Part shown: positions 15,787 through 23,730 of the stretch, one piece after another
Position numbering within the stretch: the first letter of the stretch is position 1
Layout: the number at the start of each line of letters is the position of its first letter
NCBI RefSeq assembly: GCF_003852425.1
Contig: NZ_QAJN01000002.1
Coordinates: 290,787 to 354,786 of the forward strand
DNA length: 64,000 bases
Direction: 5' to 3'
Source of the DNA: Paucibacter sp. KBW04
GTDB lineage: Bacteria > Pseudomonadota > Gammaproteobacteria > Burkholderiales > Burkholderiaceae_C
The notes under the pieces: generated by a model
Told to the model about the DNA's origin: nothing
The model's database searches: none
The model's input: the letters and a program-made list of their open reading frames with translations, nothing else
Position numbers and translations under genes: made by a program

Positions 15787-16719
15787 TTGAACTGGTACGC
15801 ACTCGCCACCTATGACAAGGGCCAAGGCCCGCGCGCCGCCCTGGTGCTGCAGGATCGCCTGTTTGACGCCGCCGAGGCCGCGGCTGCGGCCGGCCTGGAC
15901 TCGCATGTGCTGCTGCAAGGCGTGCAAGCCGGCATCGAGCAATGGACGCAGTCCGCTCCCGCCATTGCCGCGCTGGCTGCCCACGTGCAAGACTTGGCGG
16001 CGCAAGGCGCGCTCCAGCCCCTGGCCGCCCACAGCTACCGGCTGTGCGCGCCCTACCGGCCGGGCCGCATCTTCGGCGCGGCCTCCAACTACTACGAGCA
16101 TGCCAAGGAAATGGGCACCCAGCTGGCCCCACGCAGCGAGAGCGCGCCCTATGTCTTCATGAAGGCCGACAGCAGCGTGATCGCCACCGAGGTCGATGTC
16201 ATCAAGCCCGCCAACACCCAGAAGCTGGATTGGGAGGTGGAGTTGGGCGTCATCATCGGCCGCGAGTGCCGCCATATCGGCGTGGACGAGGCATTCGAGG
16301 TGATCGCCGGCTACACCGTCTTCAACGATATCAGCGCCCGCGACCTGAACCGCCGCAGCGACTACCCCTTCACCCATGACTGGTTCCGCGGCAAGAGCTT
16401 TGACACCTTCGGCCCCATGGGCCCCTGGTTTGTGCCGCGCGACTGCATCGCCGACCCGCAGAAGCTGCGCATGCGACTCTCGGTCAACGAGGAAATGATG
16501 CAGGACGATACGACCGAGGGCATGGTCTTCAATATCGCCGAGCAGATCGCCTACCTTTCCTCCATGCTGACCCTGAGGCCCGGTGACCTGCTGGCAACCG
16601 GCACCCCGACCGGCGTGGGCATGGGCAGCGGCCGCTTTCTGAAGCCGGGCGATGTGATGGTGGCCAGCATCGAAGGCATTGGCAGCTTGCGCAATCGCGT
16701 GGTCGCGGCAGCGGCCTGA
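15787..16719 (+). CDS. Fumarylacetoacetate hydrolase family protein
   Basis: 310 residues from a TTG start at 15787, chosen because AAGGAG at 15773-15778 sits eight bases before it and the protein then begins NWYALATYDKG; the ATG at 15694 would place the operator inside the gene. The FAH fold is clear: GAASNYYEHAKEMG, WEVELGVIIGRECRHI, GYTVFNDISARDL, FDTFGPMGPW and LLATGTPTGVGMG, with the acidic metal ligands in the second and third stretches. Members hydrolyse or decarboxylate 2,4-dioxo acids and ring-cleavage products. It is first in a plus-strand operon with an NMT1-type transporter, a VOC enzyme, a DapA-like aldolase and RidA. The substrate is unknown. Confidence 0.9.
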   Translation: MNWYALATYDKGQGPRAALVLQDRLFDAAEAAAAAGLDSHVLLQGVQAGIEQWTQSAPAIAALAAHVQDLAAQGALQPLAAHSYRLCAPYRPGRIFGAASNYYEHAKEMGTQLAPRSESAPYVFMKADSSVIATEVDVIKPANTQKLDWEVELGVIIGRECRHIGVDEAFEVIAGYTVFNDISARDLNRRSDYPFTHDWFRGKSFDTFGPMGPWFVPRDCIADPQKLRMRLSVNEEMMQDDTTEGMVFNIAEQIAYLSSMLTLRPGDLLATGTPTGVGMGSGRFLKPGDVMVASIEGIGSLRNRVVAAAA

Positions 16720-16765
16720 GCAGCTTGGCAGAGCATCCCAACAACAAAGCCTTGAGGGACGGGAC

Positions 16766-17809
16766 ATGAAGACATCGATGAACAGCCTGTGGAACAAGAC
16801 CTGCTGCGGCCTGAGCCGGCTGCTGCTTGCTGCCCTCGCCAGCCTGGGCCTGCAAGCGAGCGCCGCGCAAGCGCAAGACAGGCCACTGGAGAAAGTGAAG
16901 TTCAATCTGGCCTGGTTGCCCCAGGGCAGCACCGGCGGCGTGCTGGTGGCCGCGGCCAAAGGCTTTTATGCCGAGGCCGGCCTGGAGGTGCAGACCCAGC
17001 GCGGCTATGGCGGCCAGCGCACCGTCAACGAAATCGACCAGGGCTTGTTCGAGTTTGGCTATGGCGACCCGATCAGCGTCATGCTCAACCGCGCCAATGG
17101 CGGCAAGACGGTGATGGTGGGCGCCATCAACACGGTGTGGCCCGCCGCGCTGTGCTATCTCAACAATCCCAAGCGCAAGATCAGCGGCCTGGCCTCGATC
17201 AAGGGCATGAGCTTGGGCGGCGGCGCCGCCTCGCCCTTGCAGAACATCGTGCCCGCCTGGCTGCAGGCCAATGGCCTGCCCGCCAACCATGTGAAGCTCT
17301 TGCGCCTGGACCCCTCGGTCATCAACCCCAGCTTTCTGGAAGGCAAGATCGACCTGGCCGAATGCTGGGAAGGCGCCAACAAGCCGCTGCTGGACGCCCT
17401 GGCCGCCCGCGAGGGCAAGACCGTGGGCATGCTGCGTTACCGTGACTTCAATCTGAACATCTATGGCAACGGCATCGTCACCAGCGAGAAGCTGATCGCC
17501 AACAAGCCCGAGCTGGTCAAGCGCTTCGTAGCCGCCACCTACCACGGCTATGAGTACATGCGCCAGCACCCCGAGGAAGCGGCGGAGCTGATCGCCGCCA
17601 GCAACAAGCTGACCGCCAAGGCCATTCTGCTGCAGCAGATCAAGGAAACCAACGACATCATCAGCGACGCCGGGGCCGACAACAAAAAGCTGGGCTTCAT
17701 CCGCGCCGACCGCATGCACGGCACCATCGAATTCGCCAAGAAGGCCTTCCACGTCACCGCCGCCGTGCGCGGTGGCGAGGTCTACACCAACCGTTTCATC
17801 AGCGACTGA
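16766..17809 (+). CDS. NMT1/THI5-like ABC transporter substrate-binding protein
   Basis: 347 residues with a signal peptide (LLLAALASLGLQASAAQA). The mature part starts VKFNLAWLPQGSTGGVLVAAAKGFY, the pattern of the NMT1/THI5/SsuA family, followed by GYGGQRTVNEIDQGLFEFGYGD and NGIVTSEKLIANKPELVKRF. These periplasmic proteins bind pyrimidines, sulfonates, riboflavin or aromatic acids. The permease and ATPase are encoded just downstream (18440 and 19202) with the VOC gene inserted between, so it belongs to a complete importer within the catabolic operon. The ATG at 16766 follows a GAGGGACGGG stretch. The ligand cannot be named from sequence. Confidence 0.87.
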   Translation: MKTSMNSLWNKTCCGLSRLLLAALASLGLQASAAQAQDRPLEKVKFNLAWLPQGSTGGVLVAAAKGFYAEAGLEVQTQRGYGGQRTVNEIDQGLFEFGYGDPISVMLNRANGGKTVMVGAINTVWPAALCYLNNPKRKISGLASIKGMSLGGGAASPLQNIVPAWLQANGLPANHVKLLRLDPSVINPSFLEGKIDLAECWEGANKPLLDALAAREGKTVGMLRYRDFNLNIYGNGIVTSEKLIANKPELVKRFVAATYHGYEYMRQHPEEAAELIAASNKLTAKAILLQQIKETNDIISDAGADNKKLGFIRADRMHGTIEFAKKAFHVTAAVRGGEVYTNRFISD

Positions 17810-17828
17810 GGCAGGGATCAAGCAAGCC

Positions 17829-18413
17829 ATGGACATCCAGCCCAACAAGCCACAAGCCATCCGCCCCCGCAAGCTCGGCCATCTGGTGCTGATGGTGCGA
17901 GACATCCACAAATCGGTGCAGTTCTACACCGAGATCCTGGGCCTGCAGGTCTCGGACTGGATCAGCGACCAGATGGTGTTTCTGCGCGCCGGCGCAGACC
18001 ATCACGATCTGGCCCTGTCCCAGCTGCCGCCGGGCGCCGACTTCGCCGATCTGCCGCGCTACAACCGCCCCGGCCTGGAGCATTTCTCCTATCTGGTCGA
18101 CGATATGGCCGAGATGGAGCGGGCCGTGCAGCTGCTGCAAGCCCATCAGATCGAGATCGTGCGCGGCATCGGCAAGCACGGGCCGGGCGAGAACCTCTTC
18201 CTGGTCTTCAAAGACCCGGACGGCAACAACGTCGAGCTCTATTGCGAGATGACCCAGATCGCGCCCGATCAGCCCCACGAGGCCAGGGTCTGGGAACGCA
18301 ATATCGAGTCCTTCGACCAATACCGCTTTGCCCGCTTCGTCGTGCCGCCACCCCAAGCGGTGGTGGACGCCAAGTCCGGCAAGACCGCCACCCCGCCCGA
18401 CAACAAGCGCTGA
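17829..18413 (+). CDS. VOC family enzyme, extradiol-dioxygenase-like
   Basis: 194 residues from the ATG at 17829, 19 bp after the binding-protein gene. RKLGHLVLMVRDIHKSVQFY opens the first VOC module, the second begins LEHFSYLVDDMAEME, and FKDPDGNNVELYCEM supplies the Glu ligand. The His/His/Glu metal set of type I extradiol dioxygenases is therefore present. The C-terminal ~45 residues (ESFDQYRFARFVVPPPQ and a Lys-rich end) are an extension. It is embedded between the genes of an ABC importer, so it probably acts early on the imported compound. Ring cleavage followed by the FAH enzyme would make chemical sense, but that order is inference. Confidence 0.83.
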   Translation: MDIQPNKPQAIRPRKLGHLVLMVRDIHKSVQFYTEILGLQVSDWISDQMVFLRAGADHHDLALSQLPPGADFADLPRYNRPGLEHFSYLVDDMAEMERAVQLLQAHQIEIVRGIGKHGPGENLFLVFKDPDGNNVELYCEMTQIAPDQPHEARVWERNIESFDQYRFARFVVPPPQAVVDAKSGKTATPPDNKR

Positions 18414-18439
18414 AGACTGAGCGCCGGAGAACAAGCGTG

Positions 18440-19183
18440 ATGAAACGTGTGTTGGAAACCGTGATTTTCTGGGGCCTGCTGGCCGCGCTGTGGGAGTTTG
18501 GCGTGGGCTGGCTGGGCATCAGGCGCTATCTGCTGCCGCCGCTATCGGCCGTGCTCGGCGCCGGCTGGGAGGCCCGTGAGACCTTGCTGGCCGAAACCTG
18601 GGTGACCCTGCTGGAGGTGCTGGCCGGCTTTGGCCTGGCGGTGGTGGGCGGCGTGCTGCTGGGGGTGTTGATTCATCTCAGCCCCCTGGCCCGGCGCACC
18701 CTCTACCCCCTGATCACCGCCTTGCAAAGCATGCCCAAGATCGCGCTGGCGCCGCTGATGATTGTCTGGTTCGGCTACGGCTTTGCCTCCAAGCTGGCCT
18801 CGACCTTTTTGTTCGCCTTCTTCCCCGTGGTGGTGGCGACGCTGGGCGGCATGGCCAATGTGCCCATCCATCTGGACGAGCATTTCAAGGCCCTGGGCGC
18901 TCGCCCCTGGGACCGCTTCTGGCGCCTGCAGGTGCCGGCCGCCCTACCCGCCTTTGTGGACGGCATCAAGATCGCCATGCCCCTGGCCGTCATCGGCGCC
19001 ATCGTGGGCGAGTTCATAGGCGCCGAAGAGGGTCTGGGCCATTTGATGACCCTGGCCACGGCGAACGCCCAGACCGATTTGATGTTCGCCGCCATCCTGG
19101 TGATCACCGCCCTGGCCGTCTTCCTCTACTGGCTGGTGGAGCGCTTGGCCAAGGCCGTCTGGTGGCGCGGCATTTCCTTCTAG
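18440..19183 (+). CDS. ABC transporter permease (SsuC/TauC type)
   Basis: 247 residues from the ATG at 18440; a GTG at 18437 sits better relative to GGAG (18425-18428) and is an alternative. About six membrane segments are visible, among them VIFWGLLAALWEFGVGWLG at the N-terminus and AAILVITALAVFLYWLVERL at the C-terminus. The ATPase-contact loop is FKALGARPWDRFWRLQVPAALP, matching the EAA motif of the nitrate/sulfonate/taurine class. With the NMT1-type binding protein and the ATPase 18 bp downstream it completes an inner membrane importer for the operon's unknown substrate. Confidence 0.9.
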   Translation: MKRVLETVIFWGLLAALWEFGVGWLGIRRYLLPPLSAVLGAGWEARETLLAETWVTLLEVLAGFGLAVVGGVLLGVLIHLSPLARRTLYPLITALQSMPKIALAPLMIVWFGYGFASKLASTFLFAFFPVVVATLGGMANVPIHLDEHFKALGARPWDRFWRLQVPAALPAFVDGIKIAMPLAVIGAIVGEFIGAEEGLGHLMTLATANAQTDLMFAAILVITALAVFLYWLVERLAKAVWWRGISF

Positions 19184-19201
19184 TCGAGTGAGCCCCTTCC
19201 C

Positions 19202-20005
19202 ATGAACGCCCCCACCCAAGAAGAATCCGCCCAGAGCATGCCCGCCATCGCGGTGCGCCAGGTGCTCAAGACCTTTGTCGGCAAGCATGAAGTCAAGGCC
19301 CTGGAGGCCGTGGACCTGAGCGTGGCGCCGCGCGAGTTCGTCTCCATCCTCGGCCCCAGCGGCTGCGGCAAAAGCACCTTGCTGCGCATCGTCGCCGGCC
19401 TCACCCCTTACGAGGGTGGCGAGGTGCGGGTGCAAGAGCGCCTGGTCAAAGGCCCAGGCCCCGAGATCGGCGTCGTCTTCCAGAGCAGCAATATGCTGCC
19501 TTGGCTGACGGTGGCTCAGAATATGAGCCTGGGTGCCCAGCTGCGCGGCCTGCCCAGCGAAGCCATGCGGCACAAGCTGGCCGCGCTAACCGAGACCCTG
19601 GGCCTCAAAGGTTTTGAGAACCATCACCCACACCAGCTCTCGGGCGGCATGCGGCAGCGCGCGGCCATCGGCCAGATCCTGGCGCTAGACCCGCAAATCC
19701 TTTTGATGGACGAGCCCTTCGGCGCCCTCGACGCCCTGACCCGCGACCGCCTCAATGTGGAGCTGCTGCGCATCTGGCAGGAGCTGCGCCAGACCGTGCT
19801 GCTGGTGACGCACAGCATTGCCGAGGCGGTGTTCTTGTCGGACCGAGTGGTGGTGATGTCGGGCCGGCCCGGCCGCGTCGTCAAAGAGATCAGCATCGAT
19901 CTGCCGCGCCCGCGCCGGCCCGAGGAGATCAAGTCGCACCCGCGCTACGGCGAGTACATCGCCGAGCTGTCCCGCCTGATGGGGGTGTTCAATGATGAGC
20001 ACTGA
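19202..20005 (+). CDS. ABC transporter ATP-binding protein (SsuB/TauB type)
   Basis: 267 residues. Walker A is GPSGCGKST, the Q-loop VVFQSSNMLPWLTV, the signature HQLSGGMRQRAAIG, Walker B LLMDEPFGALD, and the switch His lies in LLVTHSIAEAVFLSDRVVVM. The sequence pattern belongs to the nitrate/sulfonate/taurine/NMT1 import class. It energises uptake through the permease at 18440. The next gene starts inside its last 14 bp, so translation of the alpha/beta hydrolase is probably coupled to it. Confidence 0.93.
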   Translation: MNAPTQEESAQSMPAIAVRQVLKTFVGKHEVKALEAVDLSVAPREFVSILGPSGCGKSTLLRIVAGLTPYEGGEVRVQERLVKGPGPEIGVVFQSSNMLPWLTVAQNMSLGAQLRGLPSEAMRHKLAALTETLGLKGFENHHPHQLSGGMRQRAAIGQILALDPQILLMDEPFGALDALTRDRLNVELLRIWQELRQTVLLVTHSIAEAVFLSDRVVVMSGRPGRVVKEISIDLPRPRRPEEIKSHPRYGEYIAELSRLMGVFNDEH

Positions 20006-20924
20006 GGCCGCGGCCGTGCAGGCCTTGCTGCGCCGCATCGGCCCGGTCTGGGCCAGCGATATCAACAGCCATCGCGAGCAGGTCGTGCAGGCCTACACCC
20101 CGCTGCTGGAGGCCCACCCGCTGCCAGGCATGCTGCTGAGCGCCGAGCTGAGTTACGGCCCACATGCGCGGCAATGCCTGCAGGTCTACCAGGGCACTAA
20201 GGGCTTGCAGGCGCAGCGCAGTGAAGCCTTGCAGCCGATTGCGATGTTTGTGCACGGCGGCGCTTTCTTGCGCGGGCAGATGAATAGCAATGCCCAGGTC
20301 TACGGCAATGTGCCACGCTACTTCGCCCGCCACGGCTTTGTGGGCGTCAATATGGAATACCGCTTGGCACCCGAGGCGCCCTTCCCGGCCGGTGCGCAAG
20401 ACGTGGGCCTGGCGGTGGACTGGCTGCATCAGCATGCATCCAAGTTTGGCGGCGACGCGCGGCGCATTCTCTTGATCGGCCATTCGGCCGGTGGCGCCCA
20501 TGTGGCCAGTTACGCCTGCGACCCCCGTGTGCGCCCGGCCCGGCCCCGGGTGGCGGGCGTGGCCCTGATCAGCGCCCGGCTGCGCGCCGATGTGCGGGCC
20601 GACAACCCCAATGCCGCCGGCGTGCGCGCCTATTTTGGCGAGGAGGCTTGGCGTTACGAGGCCGACTCGCCGGTCAGCCACGCGGCCCAGCTGAATCTGC
20701 CCGCCCTGCTGGCCGTGGCCGAGTACGAGAACCCCTGGCTGGATGTCTACGCCGCCGAGTTCTGCCACCGCGTGGGCCTGGCCCAGGGCCGCATCCCGCG
20801 CCTGCTCTGCCTGCCGCGGCACAACCACACCTCCATCGTCGCCCATCTCGACAGCGGCGAAACCTCGCCCCTGGGCGAGGCCTTGCTGGACTTCGCCGCC
20901 AGCCTGCCGCCCTGCCCGGGCTAG
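19992..20924 (+). CDS. Alpha/beta hydrolase (HSL-type esterase or arylformamidase-like)
   Basis: 310 residues. The oxyanion motif HGGAFLRG (normally HGGG/HGGA), the strand MEYRLAPEAPFPAGAQDV and the nucleophile elbow GHSAGG are those of the hormone-sensitive-lipase group, which also contains kynurenine formamidase-like proteins. The likely catalytic His is in PRHNHTSIV near the C-terminus. No signal peptide, so cytosolic. Its start (ATGATG at 19992) overlaps the ATPase gene by 14 bp. In this operon it probably hydrolyses an ester, amide or formamide in the degraded compound. The exact substrate is open. Confidence 0.85.
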   Translation: MMSTEAAAVQALLRRIGPVWASDINSHREQVVQAYTPLLEAHPLPGMLLSAELSYGPHARQCLQVYQGTKGLQAQRSEALQPIAMFVHGGAFLRGQMNSNAQVYGNVPRYFARHGFVGVNMEYRLAPEAPFPAGAQDVGLAVDWLHQHASKFGGDARRILLIGHSAGGAHVASYACDPRVRPARPRVAGVALISARLRADVRADNPNAAGVRAYFGEEAWRYEADSPVSHAAQLNLPALLAVAEYENPWLDVYAAEFCHRVGLAQGRIPRLLCLPRHNHTSIVAHLDSGETSPLGEALLDFAASLPPCPG

Positions 20925-20983
20925 CGAACGGCGCCAAGAAGCAAGCGCCCACCCGACTGTTTCAATTCAAGGAAAGAAAAGCC

Positions 20984-21889
20984 ATGAGCTCTGCGCAAGC
21001 ACTGAGCGGCGCATTCGCGCCCGTCATCACCCCCTTCCACGCCGACGGCAGCATCGATGTGCCGCGCTTTCTGGCCCATTGCCAATGGCTGATCCAGCAG
21101 GGCGCGGGCCTGGCGCCTTTCGGCACCAATAGCGAGGCGAATTCCCTGTCCTTTGCCGAGCGCAGCGCCTTGCTGGGCCAGATGGTGGAAGCCGGCCTGC
21201 CGCCCAGCCGCATGCTGCCCGGCACCGGCGCCTGCTCGGCCCCAGAGGCCGCGGCCCTGAGCCGCCAGGCGATTGAGCTGGGCTGCGCGGGGGTCTTGAT
21301 GCTGCCGCCCTTTTTCTACAAAGGCATCAGCGACGAGGGGCTCTACGCCTTTTACGCCGATGTGATCGCGCGCATTGGCGATGCCCGCCTGCGCCTCTAC
21401 CTGTATCACATCCCGGCCCTGTCGGGCGTGCCCATCACCCACGCGGTGATCGAGCGACTGCTGCGCGACTTCCCCGGCATCGTCGTGGGCATCAAGGACA
21501 GCTCGGGCGATTGGAACAATATCGAGACGATGTTGCAGCGCTTCCCGACGCTGGCGGTGTTCCCGGCCTCGGAGAGCTTTTTGTCCCGCTCGCGGCCCCT
21601 GGGTGGGCGCGGCTGCATCTCGGCCACCGTCAATATCAACCCCGGGCCCATCAGCCGTTTGGTGGAGAGCTGGCACACAGACGAGGGTCAGGTCTTGCAA
21701 GCCCAGGTGGATGCGGTGCGCAAGATCGCCCAGGCCTATCCCATGATTGCCGCGCTCAAAGAAGTCATGGCCCAGGGCTTGCAAGACCCCGACTGGCGCC
21801 GCCTGCGCGCGCCTTTAGACCTTTTGCCCGCCGACAAGGCCGCCAGCCTTTTGAAGGATCTGCAAGCCGCCGGCTTCCAGCTGCGATGA
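20984..21889 (+). CDS. Dihydrodipicolinate synthase/N-acetylneuraminate lyase family aldolase
   Basis: 301 residues from the ATG at 20984, with AAGGAAAG just before it. It has the class I aldolase barrel motifs: GAFAPVITPFHADGSID, the pyruvate-binding APFGTNSEANSLS, the catalytic Tyr in LYLYHIPALSG and the Schiff-base Lys in VVGIKDSSGDWNN. Members condense or cleave pyruvate adducts, or dehydrate sugar acids. As part of a catabolic operon a retro-aldol cleavage releasing pyruvate is more likely than lysine synthesis. Its stop overlaps the RidA start by 4 bases. Confidence 0.88.
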   Translation: MSSAQALSGAFAPVITPFHADGSIDVPRFLAHCQWLIQQGAGLAPFGTNSEANSLSFAERSALLGQMVEAGLPPSRMLPGTGACSAPEAAALSRQAIELGCAGVLMLPPFFYKGISDEGLYAFYADVIARIGDARLRLYLYHIPALSGVPITHAVIERLLRDFPGIVVGIKDSSGDWNNIETMLQRFPTLAVFPASESFLSRSRPLGGRGCISATVNINPGPISRLVESWHTDEGQVLQAQVDAVRKIAQAYPMIAALKEVMAQGLQDPDWRRLRAPLDLLPADKAASLLKDLQAAGFQLR

Positions 21890-22287
21890 GCGCCGCCCTC
21901 ATCAAGCCCCTGGGCGCCTACCCGGCGCTGAAGCGGCGGGGCGATTGGCTTTTTGTCTCCGGCATGAGCGCGCGCCAGGCCGATGGCGGCTGCGCCGGGG
22001 TCAGCGAGTCCGGGGGCCAGCTTCAGATCGACGTTGCCCTGCAGACCCGGGTGGTGATCGAGAAGATACGCGCCGCCCTGCAGACCGAGGGCGCGGCCCT
22101 GAGCGACTGCGTGAGCCTCGTGTGCTACCTGACCGATATGCGCGACTTCGCCGCCTATAACGCAGCCTATGCCGAGTACTTCGACCTCAGCGGCCCGGCC
22201 CGCACGACGGTGGCCGTGCACCAGCTGCCCCACCCGCATATGCGCATCGAGATCACTGCCACCGCCTGCCTGGGCCCTAGGCCGTGA
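21886..22287 (+). CDS. RidA family protein (enamine/imine deaminase)
   Basis: 133 residues, the normal RidA length. Features are LFVSGMSAR near the N-terminus, the helix TRVVIEKIRAALQTEGAALS, VSLVCYLTDMRDFAAYNAAYAEYF and the C-terminal PHPHMRIEITATACLG, where the conserved Arg and Glu of the active pocket lie. RidA proteins hydrolyse reactive 2-aminoacrylate-type enamines; some relatives are 2-aminomuconate deaminases in aromatic degradation. Coupling to the aldolase gene through an ATGA overlap suggests it removes nitrogen from an intermediate of this pathway, which implies a nitrogen-containing substrate (inference). Confidence 0.87.
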   Translation: MSAALIKPLGAYPALKRRGDWLFVSGMSARQADGGCAGVSESGGQLQIDVALQTRVVIEKIRAALQTEGAALSDCVSLVCYLTDMRDFAAYNAAYAEYFDLSGPARTTVAVHQLPHPHMRIEITATACLGPRP

Positions 22288-22354
22288 GCCCGCACACAAT
22301 CTGGGCTATGGTGAGCTTGAGCTCATTTGTTGTTGCCGCGAACAAGGTGATCTG

Positions 22355-23173
22355 ATGTTGGAAATTGCGATGTATCTGGCCCTGGGCGCTTTTGCCGGGG
22401 TGCTGGCCGGCCTGCTGGGCGTGGGGGGCGGCATCGTCATCGTGCCGCTTTTGCTGCTGATCTTCGGCGGCCTGCCCTGGGGTGAGGCGCAGGCCGCCAG
22501 CCTGGCCCACCTGGCCCTGGGCACCTCGCTGGCCAGCATCGTCTTCACCTCGGTCTCCAGCGTGCGCGCCCATCACCGCCGCGGCGCGGTGGACTGGGCC
22601 CTGGTCAGGCGCATGAGCCCGGGTTTGATTGTGGGGACCTTGGCCGGCAGCTGGCTGGCCGGCCAGATGTCCACGCCCTTGCTGAAGAGCGTGTTCGTGG
22701 CCTTCGCCTTTTACGTCGGCATCCAGATGCTGATGAACTACCGCCCGGCCCCGGGCCGCGAGCTGCCCGGCGCCTTGGGCCTGCATGCCGCAGGCGGCGG
22801 CATTGGGGTGTTTTCCAGCCTGGTGGGCATAGGCGGCGGCTCGGTCTCCGTGCCCTTTATGAGCTGGTGCAATGTGCCCTTGCACCGCGCCATCGCCAGC
22901 TCGGCCGCCCTGGGCTTCCCCATCGCCGTGGCCGGCGCCCTAGGTTTTATCGTCAACGGCTTGCTGGCCCAAGCCAAGGGTCAGGTCTTGCCCCCGCACA
23001 GCCTGGGCTATGTCTATCTGCCCGCCCTGGCCGCCATCGCCCTGGCCTCGGTGCTCACCGCCCCGCTGGGTGCCCGCCTGGCCCACGCCTTGCCGGTGGC
23101 GCAGCTCAAACGCATGTTCGCCGTGCTGCTTTTGCTGCTGGGTGCGCGCATGTTGTGGAGTCTGTTGCGCTGA
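22355..23173 (+). CDS. TauE/SafE family membrane exporter
   Basis: 272 residues, almost entirely hydrophobic with about eight membrane segments. The two family repeats are visible as AGVLAGLLGVGGGIVIVP and FSSLVGIGGGSVSVPFMSW. The start at 22355 follows AAGGTGATCTG. TauE/SafE proteins are linked to movement of sulfite, sulfoacetate or other organic acids across the inner membrane. It follows RidA by 67 bp on the same strand and is probably the last gene of the operon. An exporter here could remove an acidic by-product; a sulfonated substrate would fit both it and the SsuABC-like importer, but nothing proves this. Confidence 0.88.
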   Translation: MLEIAMYLALGAFAGVLAGLLGVGGGIVIVPLLLLIFGGLPWGEAQAASLAHLALGTSLASIVFTSVSSVRAHHRRGAVDWALVRRMSPGLIVGTLAGSWLAGQMSTPLLKSVFVAFAFYVGIQMLMNYRPAPGRELPGALGLHAAGGGIGVFSSLVGIGGGSVSVPFMSWCNVPLHRAIASSAALGFPIAVAGALGFIVNGLLAQAKGQVLPPHSLGYVYLPALAAIALASVLTAPLGARLAHALPVAQLKRMFAVLLLLLGARMLWSLLR

Positions 23174-23230
23174 GCGCCCAGCCTCCAGATGAGGGCTTGA
23201 TGAAAGCCCTGACTTGATGCCTTGGGCCTA

Positions 23231-23260
23231 TTGCAAAAACAACTGTACAAACATACAGTT
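23231..23260 (+). promoter_or_regulatory. Promoter with 20-bp palindromic operator before VOC gene
   Basis: AACTGTA (23241-23247) and TACAGTT (23254-23260) form a perfect inverted repeat with a 6-bp spacer. A plausible promoter overlaps it: TTGCAA (23231-23236) and TACAGT (23254-23259) with 17-bp spacing. A repressor bound there would block the -10 region. The size suits a TetR-type dimer; no such regulator is in the window. Confidence 0.5.
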
Positions 23261-23302
23261 GCCTCGGCAGTACCCACCCCATCCATCGAGGAGCGAAGCG
23301 AC

Positions 23303-23716
23303 ATGCTTGACCACATGACTTTCCGCGTGAGCGATATTGCCCGCGCCAAAGCGTTTTACACCCCCACTCTGGCGCCGCTGGGCTACACCCTGATATTCGA
23401 AGGCAACTATGGCTCGAATATGCTGGGCTATGCCTACCCAGACGCCGCCGAGCCCGAGGGCAAGAAGGCCGACGTCTGGTTCATCGACGGCCCCTCACCC
23501 TATGGCGGGCCGCCGGCCACCACCGGCTGCCATCTGGCCTGGCGAGCCGAGAACCGGGCCCAGGTGGATGCTTTCTACCGCGCCGCCATCGCCGCCGGTG
23601 GCAAAGACAACGGCGCCCCCGGCCTACGCCCAGACTATCACCCCAATTACTACGGCGCCTTCGTGATCGACCCCGAGGGCAACAATATCGAGGCGGTCTG
23701 TCACCGGCCTGAGTAG
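23303..23716 (+). CDS. VOC family protein (small glyoxalase-like)
   Basis: 137 residues from the ATG at 23303, with GAGGAG at 23288-23293 as ribosome site. MLDHMTFRVSDIARAKAFYTPTL and YGAFVIDPEGNNIEAVCHRPE at the ends are typical of the single-domain VOC proteins often annotated as glyoxalase or bleomycin-resistance-like. GCHLAWRAENRAQVDAFY opens the second module. The gene stands alone behind a palindromic operator, which suggests dedicated repression. The substrate is unknown; detoxification of a reactive aldehyde or a drug-like compound is possible. Confidence 0.85.
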   Translation: MLDHMTFRVSDIARAKAFYTPTLAPLGYTLIFEGNYGSNMLGYAYPDAAEPEGKKADVWFIDGPSPYGGPPATTGCHLAWRAENRAQVDAFYRAAIAAGGKDNGAPGLRPDYHPNYYGAFVIDPEGNNIEAVCHRPE

Positions 23717-23730
23717 CCGCCCCCAAGGGC

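Noticed and set aside
16766-20005. Assigning the NMT1-type transporter as a sulfonate (SsuABC) or thiamine-precursor importer
   Set aside because: The binding-protein family covers many ligands and nothing in the operon fixes one.
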